Source of the DNA: TC-15 sp034437275
Lineage (GTDB): Bacteria; Chloroflexota; Anaerolineae; Aggregatilineales; Aggregatilineaceae
Direction of reading: 5' to 3'
DNA length: 22,456 nt
Assembly (NCBI GenBank): GCA_034437275.1
Contig: DAOTUD010000132.1
Coordinates: 1 to 22,456, forward strand
Part shown: piece by piece, positions 14,993-22,409 of the stretch
How positions within the stretch are numbered: position 1 is the stretch's first letter
How the letters are laid out: each line of letters starts with the position of its first letter
Translations under genes and position numbers: made by a program
Notes under the pieces: model-generated
The model's database searches: none
The model's input: only the letters and a program-made list of their open reading frames with translations
What the model was told of the DNA's origin: nothing

Positions 14993-15715
14993 CTACGGTT
15001 GGGGCACCAGGCCGAAGCGACGTTCGCGCCGGGCAAAGTAGACAATGGCTTTGCGCAGTTCCTCACGGTCGAAGTCCGGCCAGAACACCGGCGTGGCGTA
15101 GTATTCGGCGTAGGACGCCTGCCACAGCAGGAAGTTACTCAGCCGCATCTCGCCCCCGGTCCGCACCACGATATCGGGGTCGGGCTGGCCAGCGGTGTAG
15201 AGATAGTAGTCGACCAGCGTTTCGTCGATCTCCTCCGGGGAGAACCCGTCTTCGACGATGCGCCGGAAGGCCTGGATCAACTCCTGCCGCCCGCCGTAGT
15301 TAAACGCGATGTTGAGGATCAACTGGTCGTTATGGCGCGTGAGTTCGACGGCTTTGCGCACTTTGCGCTGCAACAGCGGCGACAGCCCGTCCAGTTCGCC
15401 GATGTGGCGCAGTTGCACCCCGTTGGCGTGGAGCTGGCTCAGTTCGCGGTCGATCACGGATTCGAGGATGTTCATCAAACCGCGTACTTCGGCTTCGGGC
15501 CGTCCCCAGTTTTCGGTGGAAAAGGCGTAGATCGTCAGGATTTTGATCCCGAACTCGCTGCCAGCGCGCAGAATGCGCCGCAGGTTCTCCACGCCGGCCC
15601 GGTGACCTGCCAGGCGTGGTAACCCGCGAGATTTGGCCCAGCGCCCGTTACCATCCATGATGATGGCCATGTGATACGGTATACGATCTGGCAGGTCCGT
15701 GTGTTCGTCTATCAT
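14993..15715 (-). CDS. uppS: Undecaprenyl diphosphate synthase (cis-prenyltransferase)
   Basis: A 240-residue soluble enzyme that adds isopentenyl units in cis to farnesyl diphosphate to make the C55 carrier lipid for peptidoglycan and surface polysaccharides. The catalytic Asp21 lies in AIIMDGNGRWAKSRG (17-31). Other family blocks are HRAGVENLR, YAFSTENWGRP, FNYGGRQEL and the C-terminal RTGGEMRLSNFLLWQ and YAEYYATPVFWPDF. The common form of the last block reads RTSGEQRLSNF, so Gly and Met replace the usual Ser and Gln. The chain length cannot be told from sequence alone. AGGAG lies about 11 bases upstream of the ATG, and frr ends 48 bases earlier. Confidence 0.95.
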   Translation of the reverse strand: MIDEHTDLPDRIPYHMAIIMDGNGRWAKSRGLPRLAGHRAGVENLRRILRAGSEFGIKILTIYAFSTENWGRPEAEVRGLMNILESVIDRELSQLHANGVQLRHIGELDGLSPLLQRKVRKAVELTRHNDQLILNIAFNYGGRQELIQAFRRIVEDGFSPEEIDETLVDYYLYTAGQPDPDIVVRTGGEMRLSNFLLWQASYAEYYATPVFWPDFDREELRKAIVYFARRERRFGLVPQP

Positions 15716-15763
15716 ACGGTGAAGTGCTCCTGACTAGTTTGATGAAGCGTAGTCACCCGGCAG

Positions 15764-16321
15764 TTAAACTTCCATGATCTCTTTTTCTTTGCGCTGGCCT
15801 TCGTCTTCGACCTCTGCGATGTATTTGTCCGTCAACTTTTGGACGTCTTCCTGGCCGCGATGGCTGTCATCTTCCGAGATCATCCCTTCACGCTCGAACT
15901 CGCGCAGGTCTTCGATGGCTCCGCGCCGCACGTTGCGAATGGCGACCCGTGCTTCTTCGACCCGGCGGTTGACGATCTTCTTCAGATCGGTCCGGCGTTC
16001 TTCCGTCAGCGCGGGGATGTTGAGTCGGATGACGGTGCCGTCGTTGTTGGGCGTCAGCCCCAGGTCGGAGGCCAGGATCGCCTTCTCGACGGCCTTCAGC
16101 GACGATTTGTCGAACGGGCGAATGGCGATCAACTGCGGTTCGGGAACTGAAATGGTCGCCAGTTGGTACAGCGGCGTTTCGGTCCCGTAGTATTCGACCG
16201 GCAGTCGTTCGACCAACCCGGTCGAGGCCCGGCCCGTTCGCAGCCCGGCCAGGTCTTCGCGCAAAACGGCAACAGCATTTTTCATTCGTTCATCAGTTTC
16301 TTTCAAAACATCTTTTATCAT
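15764..16321 (-). CDS. frr: Ribosome recycling factor
   Basis: A 185-residue protein, exactly the usual RRF length, which with EF-G splits ribosomes after termination. Typical features are the N-terminal helix ending in LAGLRTGRAST, the loop YYGTETPLYQLATISVPEPQ, FDKSSLKAVEKAI, NNDGTVIRLNIPALTEERR and the highly charged long C-terminal helices. The start at 16321 is chosen because it gives the standard N-terminus (MIKDVLKETDERM) and has CGGAG eight bases upstream. The longer open frame to 16471 would run across the promoter. It is the first gene of the frr-uppS-cdsA operon; pyrH and tsf, often upstream in other phyla, are not here. Confidence 0.96.
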   Translation of the reverse strand: MIKDVLKETDERMKNAVAVLREDLAGLRTGRASTGLVERLPVEYYGTETPLYQLATISVPEPQLIAIRPFDKSSLKAVEKAILASDLGLTPNNDGTVIRLNIPALTEERRTDLKKIVNRRVEEARVAIRNVRRGAIEDLREFEREGMISEDDSHRGQEDVQKLTDKYIAEVEDEGQRKEKEIMEV

Positions 16322-16366
16322 TATGTCACGCTCCGGTGAATACAGGGGAATAGTGGCTGACACAGA

Positions 16367-16395
16367 ATTTTCGCCGATTCGCGCCCGCTTGTCAA
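16367..16395 (-). promoter_or_regulatory. frr operon promoter
   Basis: On the minus strand a perfect TTGACA (16395-16390) is followed by a 17-base spacer and GAAAAT (16372-16367), which keeps four of six -10 positions. Transcription would begin near 16360, about 40 bases before the frr ATG. Confidence 0.58.
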
Positions 16396-16485
16396 ACCTA
16401 CTTACACGGACACGCGGCCAAAGTCGTACTCTAACGGGATTCCTATGCATCCTGTGAGGCCTGTGGTGCATCTAATTGGAGTGTA

Positions 16486-16908
16486 ATGTGTGGCGAAGCA
16501 GACAACAAGGAAAAAACAACGATGGAAATGGAAATTGTCTTCCCCGGTGGCGCGCGCGTGGATGCCGTCGCTGGCGATATGGTCATCCCCACCAACCAGG
16601 ACGGCTCGGCCCCGGCTCCGTTTGGCTTGTTTCTGGCGTCGATCGGCACCTGTGCGGGCATCTACGTGCTGAGTTTTTGCCAGCAGCGCGGCCTGCCCAC
16701 CGACGACATCAAGATTATGCAGCGCATGGACGTGAACCCCATGACGCGCATGATCGACCGCATCGAGCTGGATATCCAGGTGCCGCCCGACTTTCCGGAG
16801 AAATACAAAGACGCGGTGATCCGTGCGGCGGACCTGTGCGCGGTCAAGAAACACATGGAACAGCCGCCGGAGTTCGACGTACACACCTCGGTGATCGAAA
16901 CGGCCTGA
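16486..16908 (+). CDS. OsmC/Ohr-family thiol protein
   Basis: A 140-residue OsmC-like protein. Family features are the PFGLFLASIGTCAGIYVLSFCQQRGLP block (45-71) with the reactive Cys56, and the second Cys118 in IRAADLCAVKKHMEQPPEF; in Ohr and OsmC such a pair reduces organic hydroperoxides. A third Cys65 lies nine residues after the first. It resembles the YhfA-like branch of small OsmC proteins more than Ohr itself, and peroxidase activity is inferred. Two starts are possible: ATG at 16486 (GGAG four bases upstream, rather close) or ATG at 16522 (AAGGA about 10 bases upstream), which would give 128 residues. It is divergent from frr and ends at a strong terminator, so it is monocistronic. 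Confidence 0.85.
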   Translation: MCGEADNKEKTTMEMEIVFPGGARVDAVAGDMVIPTNQDGSAPAPFGLFLASIGTCAGIYVLSFCQQRGLPTDDIKIMQRMDVNPMTRMIDRIELDIQVPPDFPEKYKDAVIRAADLCAVKKHMEQPPEFDVHTSVIETA

Positions 16909-16929
16909 GGGCCGCGCGGATCGCGCACG

Positions 16930-16970
16930 ACAGCGGCATCTCGCCTGCGGGCAGAGGTGCCGCTGTTTTT
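16930..16970 (+). terminator. Intrinsic terminator after OsmC-like gene
   Basis: ACAGCGGCATCTC (16930-16942) pairs with GAGGTGCCGCTGT (16954-16966) over 13 positions with one G-U pair. An inner GCC/GGC step lies within the loop, and five T follow. It starts 22 bases after the stop codon. Confidence 0.92.
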
Positions 16971-17094
16971 GTTCTTGCGAAGCGATCAATTAGGAACAAT
17001 AATCTATTTCGGTAAATATCTATTCTTTGGTACACTAGGGTATATTTTTAGTTAAGCTGATCGGTCGGCAGTATGCTGTGGAGGATCCGCCTGT

Positions 17095-17922
17095 ATGACA
17101 AAAAAGCGCCTGTTGATCATTGAGGACGACATTGATGTATCGGAGATGCTGACGGCTTACTTCCAAAGCCAGGGCTATGAGGTGTTCCACGCGGAAGAAG
17201 GGGCGGGCGGCATCGCCTTGAGCCGCTCCAAGTTCCCCAACCTGATCCTGCTGGATGTAATGCTGCCCGATATGGACGGGTTCGACGTGTGCAAGGCACT
17301 GCGCACCACGACCCTGACCAAATACATCCCGATCACGTTCCTCACCCAGCGCGATGCCCGGGCCGACAAAGTCGCGGGGCTGGAACTCGGCGCGGATGAT
17401 TACGTCACCAAGCCGTTCGACATTGAGGAGCTGCGGCTGCGGATTCAAGGCTCGATCCGGCGCGCCAGCCGCGACCACCTGCACGAATCGCGCACCGGCC
17501 TGCCCTCCGGCCCGTTGATCGAGGACGAACTCAAGCAGTTGCAGACGAAAACCGGCTGGCATTATCTGGATGTCACGGTGGGCGGGTTCAGCGCGTTCCG
17601 CGAGGCGTACGGCTTCATCGCGGCGGACGAATCGCTGGGCGTGGCGGCGCAGGTGCTCACCGAGGTGGTCGGCGAACTGGGCACTACCGATGATTTCATC
17701 GGCACGCCGGAGGAAGCGCGCTTCATCATCTTCACCCACACCAACGACGTCGAGACCTTCGTCAAGACCCTGACCGAACGGTTTAGCGAGCGGATCAAAA
17801 CCGTCTACAATTTCATGGACGCCGACCGGGGCTATGTCGTGCTCAACCCCGGCACTGAGCGCGAACGGCACGAGCCGTTGATGGCGTTCCAGGTGACGCA
17901 GGTCGAAACCGAGCAGCCGTAG
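17095..17922 (+). CDS. Response regulator: REC domain plus degenerate GGDEF-like domain
   Basis: A 275-residue cytosolic protein. The receiver domain (1-122) is complete: acidic pocket Asp11/Asp12, phospho-acceptor Asp54 in LLDVMLPDMDGFD, Thr84, and Lys106 in YVTKPFD. The second half (about 132-255) follows the course of a GGDEF domain: RTGLPSGPLIEDELKQL matches the DxLTGLPNR start, GWHYLDVTVGGFSAFREAYG matches the substrate strand with its phenylalanine and YG, and GTPEEARFIIF (203-213) sits where GG(D/E)EF should be. The signature is lost, so diguanylate cyclase activity is not expected; it may bind GTP or a protein partner. No histidine kinase is adjacent. GGAGG lies about 10 bases before the ATG. 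The AT-rich 100 bases upstream probably hold its promoter (TACACT at 17031 or TATATT at 17041), but no good -35 box is seen. Confidence 0.88.
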   Translation: MTKKRLLIIEDDIDVSEMLTAYFQSQGYEVFHAEEGAGGIALSRSKFPNLILLDVMLPDMDGFDVCKALRTTTLTKYIPITFLTQRDARADKVAGLELGADDYVTKPFDIEELRLRIQGSIRRASRDHLHESRTGLPSGPLIEDELKQLQTKTGWHYLDVTVGGFSAFREAYGFIAADESLGVAAQVLTEVVGELGTTDDFIGTPEEARFIIFTHTNDVETFVKTLTERFSERIKTVYNFMDADRGYVVLNPGTERERHEPLMAFQVTQVETEQP

Positions 17923-17967
17923 TGTAGGCCGCGTGTGTCATGTCCCCAGGGCTGTGATGGCCGATCC

Positions 17968-17989
17968 CCCCGCCGCGTGCGGGGTTTTT
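17968..17989 (+). terminator. Intrinsic terminator after response regulator
   Basis: CCCCGC (17968-17973) pairs with GCGGGG (17979-17984) around a CGCGT loop, followed by TTTTT. It ends 52 bases before the gatA start and would separate the two genes. Confidence 0.85.
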
Positions 17990-17992
17990 GTG

Positions 17993-18001
17993 TGGTATAC
18001 T
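17993..18001 (+). promoter_or_regulatory. Extended -10 promoter for gatA
   Basis: TGG-TATACT forms an extended -10 element directly after the terminator T tract. No -35 box exists because the terminator stem occupies that place; extended -10 promoters do not need one. The predicted +1 is near 18009. Confidence 0.6.
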
Positions 18002-18008
18002 CGGCGCG

Positions 18009-18047
18009 ATGGACTGCCTGTGCACAGAGAAAGAAAGCCTATGCTGA
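18009..18047 (+). CDS. Possible 12-codon leaderless upstream ORF of gatA
   Basis: ATG at 18009 opens MDCLCTEKESLC and stops at TGA 18045-18047, overlapping the gatA ATG by seven bases. The ATG coincides with the predicted transcription start, as in the his leader. It has no ribosome binding site and is too short to judge by composition; it could couple translation to gatA or be chance. Confidence 0.2.
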   Translation: MDCLCTEKESLC

Positions 18048-19492
18048 CCGATCTGAGCTTGACCGAAGCCCATAATCAACTCCGCAGCGGCGCGATCACC
18101 GCCGTCGATCTCACCCAGGCCCACCTGGACCGCATCCAGGCCGTTGACCCCCAGGTGCAGGCGTACCTGGCGGTGACGGAGGAGCAGGCGCTGCGCGCGG
18201 CGGACCAGGCCGACCGGCGTCGCCAGGACGGCGACGACGCGCTCTTGCTCGGCCTGCCGCTGGCGATCAAGGACGTGCTAACGACGGCTGGCGTGCCGAC
18301 CACCAGCGGCTCCCGGATCATGGAAGGCTTCGTGCCGCCGTACACCGCCACCGCCGTGCAAAAGCTGTTCGACGCGGGCGCGGTGATGCTCGGCAAAACC
18401 AACACCGACGAGTTCGCGATGGGGTCCTCGACGGAAAATTCCGGCTACACCGTCACACATAACCCCTGGGACCTGACCCGCGTGCCCGGTGGCAGCAGCG
18501 GGGGCAGCGCCGCCGCCGTTGCCGCGCGGCTCGCGCCCGGCGCGCTCGGCACCGACACCGGCGGCAGTGTGCGCCAACCGGCGGCCCTGTGCGGCGTGAG
18601 TGCGCTCAAGCCGACCTATGGCCGGGTGTCGCGTTACGGGTTGATCGCGTTCGCCTCGTCATTGGACCAGGTGGGCGTGATTGGCCGCACGGTGGAGGAC
18701 CTGGCGCTGCTGCTGAGCGCCATCGCCGGGCATGATCCCCGCGACAGCACCAGCCGCGACCAGCCGGTGCCGGACTATTGCGCGGCGTTGACCGGTGATA
18801 TCAGCGGGCTGCGGGTGGGCGTCCCGGCGGAATACTTCATCGAGGGGATCCAGCCGGATGTCGCGCGCGCGGTCCGGGCGGCGATTGAGCAGTACGCCGC
18901 GCTGGGCGCTGACATTCGCGAGATCAGCCTGCCGCATACCGAGTACGGGCTGCCGGTCTATTACCTGATCGCCCCGGCAGAGGCGTCGTCCAACCTGGCG
19001 CGCTTTGACGGCGTGCGCTACGGGCCGCGCCGTGCACAGGGCGCGATGTGGCCCACCTACAAGGCGACGCGCGGGCACGGCTTCGGCGCAGAGGTCAAGC
19101 GCCGGATCATGCTGGGGACGTATGCGCTGTCAGCGGGTTACTACGATGCCTACTATCTGAAGGCGCAGAAGGTGCGCACGTTGATCAAGCAGGATTTCGA
19201 CCGGGCCTTCGAGCAGGTGGACGTCATCCTGTCGCCGACCTCGCCGACGACTGCCTTCCGGCTCGGCGAGCGCATGGACGACCCGCTGCAAATGTATCTG
19301 TCCGACGTGTTCACGCTGCCCGCCAGCCTGGCCGGGATCACCGGGGCGAGCGTGCCGTGCGGCTTTGACGCCGGCGGGCTGCCGGTCGGCTTGCAGGTGA
19401 TCGGTCCGGCGCTGGGTGAGGAGATCGTGCTGCGCGCAGCTCACGCCTACCAGCAGGCGACTGACTGGCACACGCGCACGCCCGATCTGTAA
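18041..19492 (+). CDS. gatA: Asp-tRNA(Asn)/Glu-tRNA(Gln) amidotransferase subunit A
   Basis: A 483-residue amidase-signature enzyme that hydrolyses glutamine and feeds ammonia to GatB to correct misacylated Glu-tRNA(Gln) or Asp-tRNA(Asn). The Ser-cisSer-Lys triad is visible: Lys77 in LAIKDVL, Ser152 in PGGSSGGSAAAVA, and Ser176 in GTDTGGSVRQPA, each two positions before the S. aureus GatA residues. The MEGFVPPYTATAV and LGKTNTDEFAMGSSTENSGY blocks are GatA-specific rather than general amidase. The start at 18041 fits the usual N-terminus (LTDLSLTEAHNQL); an earlier in-frame ATG at 17933 would read through the terminator and is rejected. The ribosome binding site is weak (GAGAAAGAAAG). gatB and gatC are not in the window. 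The gene converges with the SGNH gene, 38 bases apart. Confidence 0.95.
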   Translation: MLTDLSLTEAHNQLRSGAITAVDLTQAHLDRIQAVDPQVQAYLAVTEEQALRAADQADRRRQDGDDALLLGLPLAIKDVLTTAGVPTTSGSRIMEGFVPPYTATAVQKLFDAGAVMLGKTNTDEFAMGSSTENSGYTVTHNPWDLTRVPGGSSGGSAAAVAARLAPGALGTDTGGSVRQPAALCGVSALKPTYGRVSRYGLIAFASSLDQVGVIGRTVEDLALLLSAIAGHDPRDSTSRDQPVPDYCAALTGDISGLRVGVPAEYFIEGIQPDVARAVRAAIEQYAALGADIREISLPHTEYGLPVYYLIAPAEASSNLARFDGVRYGPRRAQGAMWPTYKATRGHGFGAEVKRRIMLGTYALSAGYYDAYYLKAQKVRTLIKQDFDRAFEQVDVILSPTSPTTAFRLGERMDDPLQMYLSDVFTLPASLAGITGASVPCGFDAGGLPVGLQVIGPALGEEIVLRAAHAYQQATDWHTRTPDL

Positions 19493-19530
19493 GCGGCTGC
19501 CCTGGGGCACGCTGGTCAATGCTGGTGAAC

Positions 19531-20820
19531 TCACCGCGCGGAAATATACAGCGCGTCCTCAAGTTCGGCCAGGTTGATGTATGTGGCGATGATCTGCGCG
19601 GCCAGTTCGTTCCCATCGGCATTCCAGTGACCGTCAGCGAAGTTGTAGAGGACGTCCCCGTGCAGGATGGTGCGCTCCCAGAATTGGCCGGTCAGGTTCA
19701 GGAATTCGACGTTGTTTTTGCGGGCGAACGCCTGCACCAGTTCCATCTGGTCGTCGACGTGCGCGTTGAATTCGGCATAGCTGCGCAGCGGGGTGGTCAG
19801 GTCCAGGAAGTGCGCGATATCCTGCTCGTCCCACAGATTGCGCCAGTATAGGCGCTCTTTGGACGGGACGTACACCAGCAGGAAGCGCCCGCCCTGCGCT
19901 TTGACCTCCGCCCGCAGGTCCAGGATGGCCTGTGTGACCAGCGCCCACTCTTCCGAGTTCACGATCTGGCGGCGGGACTGGCTGAGCTGCGAGATATTTT
20001 CCAGGGCGAAGATGGTGTCGAACCGGTTGACGTTGGTGGTGACTGTCATTGGGAAACGGCACACGGTCGTGTCCTCGGCCAGCCCGAGCGCCGCGGCCAG
20101 TTCGTTGTGCCAGTAGTCCAGCACATGCGGCACGATCAGCCGGTCCAGCCGGTCGACCTGCTGCAGTTCGTAGGTGCGCCAGTCGACCCCGGCCTCCCAG
20201 CGGTCGCGGTACTGCCCGGCGTTGAACAGGTCGTTGCCCTCGAAGTACAGCATCACCACCCAGCGCGGGTTTTTGTCCAGCCCATACATCCGCACCGCTT
20301 CGGCCTCCGACAGCGGTCCCCAGCCGCATATGCCCAGGTTGAGCGCGCTCATGCCGGTTTTCTCGCGCAGGCGGTCGACCCACGACACCGGGGCGTACGG
20401 CATGGTGAACGAATCGCCGGTGATCACGATGTCGTACTGGTCCGCCCAGGGCGTCGCGTTGTTGATGAAGCCGTGATCATCGGCGCGGATCGTGTAATGG
20501 AAGGTGTGATCGGGCCAGTCACCGCAAGTGTGATCCTGGGCGTTGATCACTTTCGGATCGGCGGGGTTCCAGGGGCCATCATAGCTGTAGCCCGGCTCGA
20601 ACACATAGCCCAGCCGGGGGGGATCGTCGTACTGGTGATTGGTCTGGCAGTAGACACTGCCGAGCACGGGGGAGGACTGGCACGCCCCGAGGGGAATGGC
20701 ACGGGGCGATGTACGGAAACTGAGTTCCAGCGCGATCAAGGCCGCGATCACGGTGATCAGCGTGATGCCGATCACGCGCAGGATGCGACGTCCCCAGCGT
20801 GCACGAACGGACATGGCCAT
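19531..20820 (-). CDS. Membrane-anchored SGNH/GDSL-like hydrolase
   Basis: A 429-residue protein with a basic N-terminus and one membrane helix (about 12-34), then an extracytoplasmic domain. SGNH signatures are seen: block I ITGDSFTMPY with nucleophile Ser137, block III YFEGND with Asn196, and the C-terminal ADGHWNADGNELAAQII with Asp396 and His398. The D-x-H-W ending recalls the AlgJ/AlgX/PatB group of polysaccharide O-acetyl-handling enzymes, but I cannot assign a substrate. Two close Cys pairs (47/58 and 100/165) may form disulfides. I start at the ATG at 20820, with GAGG ten bases upstream; a second ATG at 20814 is also possible, and the open frame to 21027 is rejected because it overlaps the preceding gene. 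It lies seven bases after the PH-like gene and is surely co-transcribed with it. Confidence 0.8.
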   Translation of the reverse strand: MAMSVRARWGRRILRVIGITLITVIAALIALELSFRTSPRAIPLGACQSSPVLGSVYCQTNHQYDDPPRLGYVFEPGYSYDGPWNPADPKVINAQDHTCGDWPDHTFHYTIRADDHGFINNATPWADQYDIVITGDSFTMPYAPVSWVDRLREKTGMSALNLGICGWGPLSEAEAVRMYGLDKNPRWVVMLYFEGNDLFNAGQYRDRWEAGVDWRTYELQQVDRLDRLIVPHVLDYWHNELAAALGLAEDTTVCRFPMTVTTNVNRFDTIFALENISQLSQSRRQIVNSEEWALVTQAILDLRAEVKAQGGRFLLVYVPSKERLYWRNLWDEQDIAHFLDLTTPLRSYAEFNAHVDDQMELVQAFARKNNVEFLNLTGQFWERTILHGDVLYNFADGHWNADGNELAAQIIATYINLAELEDALYISAR

Positions 20821-20827
20821 AGCGGGT

Positions 20828-21319
20828 CTACCTCGACTCGTGCTGTGACTCGTTGAGCTGTACTCCGGCGGCGTGGGCGATGGTGTGCTGCCAGGCGTCC
20901 CGGTCGCGCAGGAATACCCCCACGCCGGTTTGCTCATCCTCCCGCTGGTAATATATCGCCAGCAGCGGCGCGCCGGCGCGATAGCTGGCGTTCCACACGC
21001 GGGGCGTATCCAGGTGGGTGATGGCATCCAGGGGGATCACGAATTCCTGGCGCGGCCAAAAGCGGACGATGCGCACATCGTCGTCGGTCAGCGCGATGAG
21101 GCCGTTCCCGCGCACGGCGAGCAGGTCCCCTGCGTGCCCCCGGTAGTTGGCGAGGTCCGGGCCTTTGTGGATCGCCAGTCCGGCGGCGGCCCACTCCTCG
21201 CGCAGCCGGGCGGCCTGCCGGCGGGAAAGCACGACCAACCCGATCCACGCCAGCCCCACCACCGACAGCACAGTGATCAGGATCGACGCGACAAGGAGTA
21301 CAACTTCGAATCCGGACAC
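20828..21319 (-). CDS. Hypothetical membrane protein with PH-like C-terminal domain
   Basis: A 163-residue protein starting with GTG at 21319, seven bases after AAGGAG. One membrane helix (about 5-31) is followed by a basic stretch (SRRQAARLREEW), so the rest probably faces the cytoplasm. Residues 60-150 alternate short beta strands (LLAVRGNGLIALTDDDVRIVRFWPRQEFVIPLDAITHLD ending before a Trp-Asn turn) and end in a helix, a pattern like bacterial PH domains; the family match is a judgement by eye. Function unknown. The short gap to the SGNH hydrolase gene suggests the two act together at the membrane. Confidence 0.72.
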   Translation of the reverse strand: MSGFEVVLLVASILITVLSVVGLAWIGLVVLSRRQAARLREEWAAAGLAIHKGPDLANYRGHAGDLLAVRGNGLIALTDDDVRIVRFWPRQEFVIPLDAITHLDTPRVWNASYRAGAPLLAIYYQREDEQTGVGVFLRDRDAWQHTIAHAAGVQLNESQHESR

Positions 21320-21387
21320 AATAACTCCTTTATGAAAGACGCTGCGTGCTCGTCAATGGTAACAAATTCCGTTTCGCAGGGATAGGG

Positions 21388-21393
21388 TATACT
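21388..21393 (+). promoter_or_regulatory. Possible pyrF promoter -10 box
   Basis: TATACT lies 39 bases before the pyrF ATG, in the 113-base gap shared with the divergent membrane-protein gene. The -35 region is poor, so only the -10 box supports the call. Confidence 0.42.
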
Positions 21394-21432
21394 TATAAAG
21401 TCTGTTAGCAAAAGTGGAGGTAAACAGGAGGT

Positions 21433-22251
21433 ATGACAACAACCACCCTCGATAAATTGCGCGCCGTCCAGGAACAGCACCATTCCTGGCTGTGCGTCGG
21501 GCTGGACCCGGTGCCGGAGCGTTTGCCCGCCGGAGTCGATGTGCTGGCCTTCGGACAGGCGATTGTCGACGCGACGGCGGAACTGGTGTGCGCCTATAAG
21601 CTGAACCTGGCCTTTTACCTGGCCTTTGGTCCGGCGGGGGTGCAGGCGCTGCAAGACACCGTCGCGCACATCCCGGACCACATCCCGGTGATCCTGGATG
21701 CCAAGTTCGGCGACATCCACTACACCGCCAGCCAGAGCGCCCGCTTTGCGTTCGATCACCTGGGCGTGGACGCGGTGACGACCAGCGTGTATGTGGGGAT
21801 GGACGCGGTGCTGTCGTTCCTGGAGTATCCTGGCAAGCTGGCGTTTGTGCTGGTGCGCTCGGCCAACACCACCAGCAACGATTTCCAGTTGTGGCCCGCC
21901 CCGCGTTCGCCGCTGTTCCGCTTCGTGACAGCGCAGCTCAACACGTTGTACGAGCGCTGCCCCGGCCAGGTCGGGATCAGTGCGGCGGCCACGCACGCGC
22001 GGGATTTCGGACGGATTCGCGCGTGGGCACCGTCGCTGCCGTTTTTGATCCCCGGCATCGGCGCGCAGGGCGGCGATCTGGCTCCGGCGGTCGAGCATGG
22101 CCCGTCGCGCACCGGCACCGGCCCGGTGATCAGCATCTCGCGCGCGATCATCTACGCCAGCGACGGCAGCGACTTCGCGCCGGCTGCCGAACAGGCGGCG
22201 CGCACCTGGGCGGCGCGCATCCGCGAGCAGGCCCAGTCCAGCCCCGACTAG
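21433..22251 (+). CDS. pyrF: Orotidine 5'-phosphate decarboxylase (long, type 2 form)
   Basis: A 272-residue TIM-barrel enzyme that decarboxylates OMP to UMP, the last step of de novo pyrimidine synthesis. The catalytic array is VILDAKFGDI (86-95), giving Asp89, Lys91 and Asp94, with Asp25 in CVGLDP and Lys56 in AYKLNLAFY at the substrate site. The phosphate-binding end reads LIPGIGAQGGD followed by SRAIIYAS. In most type 2 enzymes the core is DxKRGDI; here Phe replaces Arg. The length and the N-terminal SWLCVGLDPVPERLP mark the mycobacterial/Chloroflexota-type long form. Two ribosome binding sites, GGAGG and AGGAGG, precede the ATG; the nearer is only one or two bases away, so the farther (12 bases) may be the one used. 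No other pyr gene is in the window. Confidence 0.95.
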   Translation: MTTTTLDKLRAVQEQHHSWLCVGLDPVPERLPAGVDVLAFGQAIVDATAELVCAYKLNLAFYLAFGPAGVQALQDTVAHIPDHIPVILDAKFGDIHYTASQSARFAFDHLGVDAVTTSVYVGMDAVLSFLEYPGKLAFVLVRSANTTSNDFQLWPAPRSPLFRFVTAQLNTLYERCPGQVGISAAATHARDFGRIRAWAPSLPFLIPGIGAQGGDLAPAVEHGPSRTGTGPVISISRAIIYASDGSDFAPAAEQAARTWAARIREQAQSSPD

Positions 22252-22282
22252 TACACGTTGGCGGAAATATATGCCCACTGGT

Positions 22283-22409
22283 TGGCCCTCATCCCCTATC
22301 CCCCCTCACCCACCCAGTGGGGCGAGGGGGAGTCACAGCGCGCGCTTTTCCCCTCGCCCCTTATTTGGGAGAGGGGACACCGCCCGCCAGGGCGGAGGGG
22401 TGAGGGCCA
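22283..22409. repeat. Dispersed intergenic repeat with terminal inverted repeats, copy 3
   Basis: Ends TGGCCCTCATCCCCT (22283-22297) and AGGGGTGAGGGCCA (22396-22409) are inverted copies of each other apart from one missing base. The inside (22322-22394) matches the repeat at 12544-12617. The element is about 127 bases, has no ORF, and begins 31 bases after the pyrF stop. This pattern suggests a miniature mobile or palindromic repeat. The remaining 47 bases to the window end contain nothing recognisable beyond a second GGGTGAGGGC. Confidence 0.75.

Noticed and set aside
16322..16471. N-terminal extension of ribosome recycling factor
   Set aside because: It would run through the TTGACA promoter and gives an abnormal length; the start at 16321 gives exactly 185 residues.
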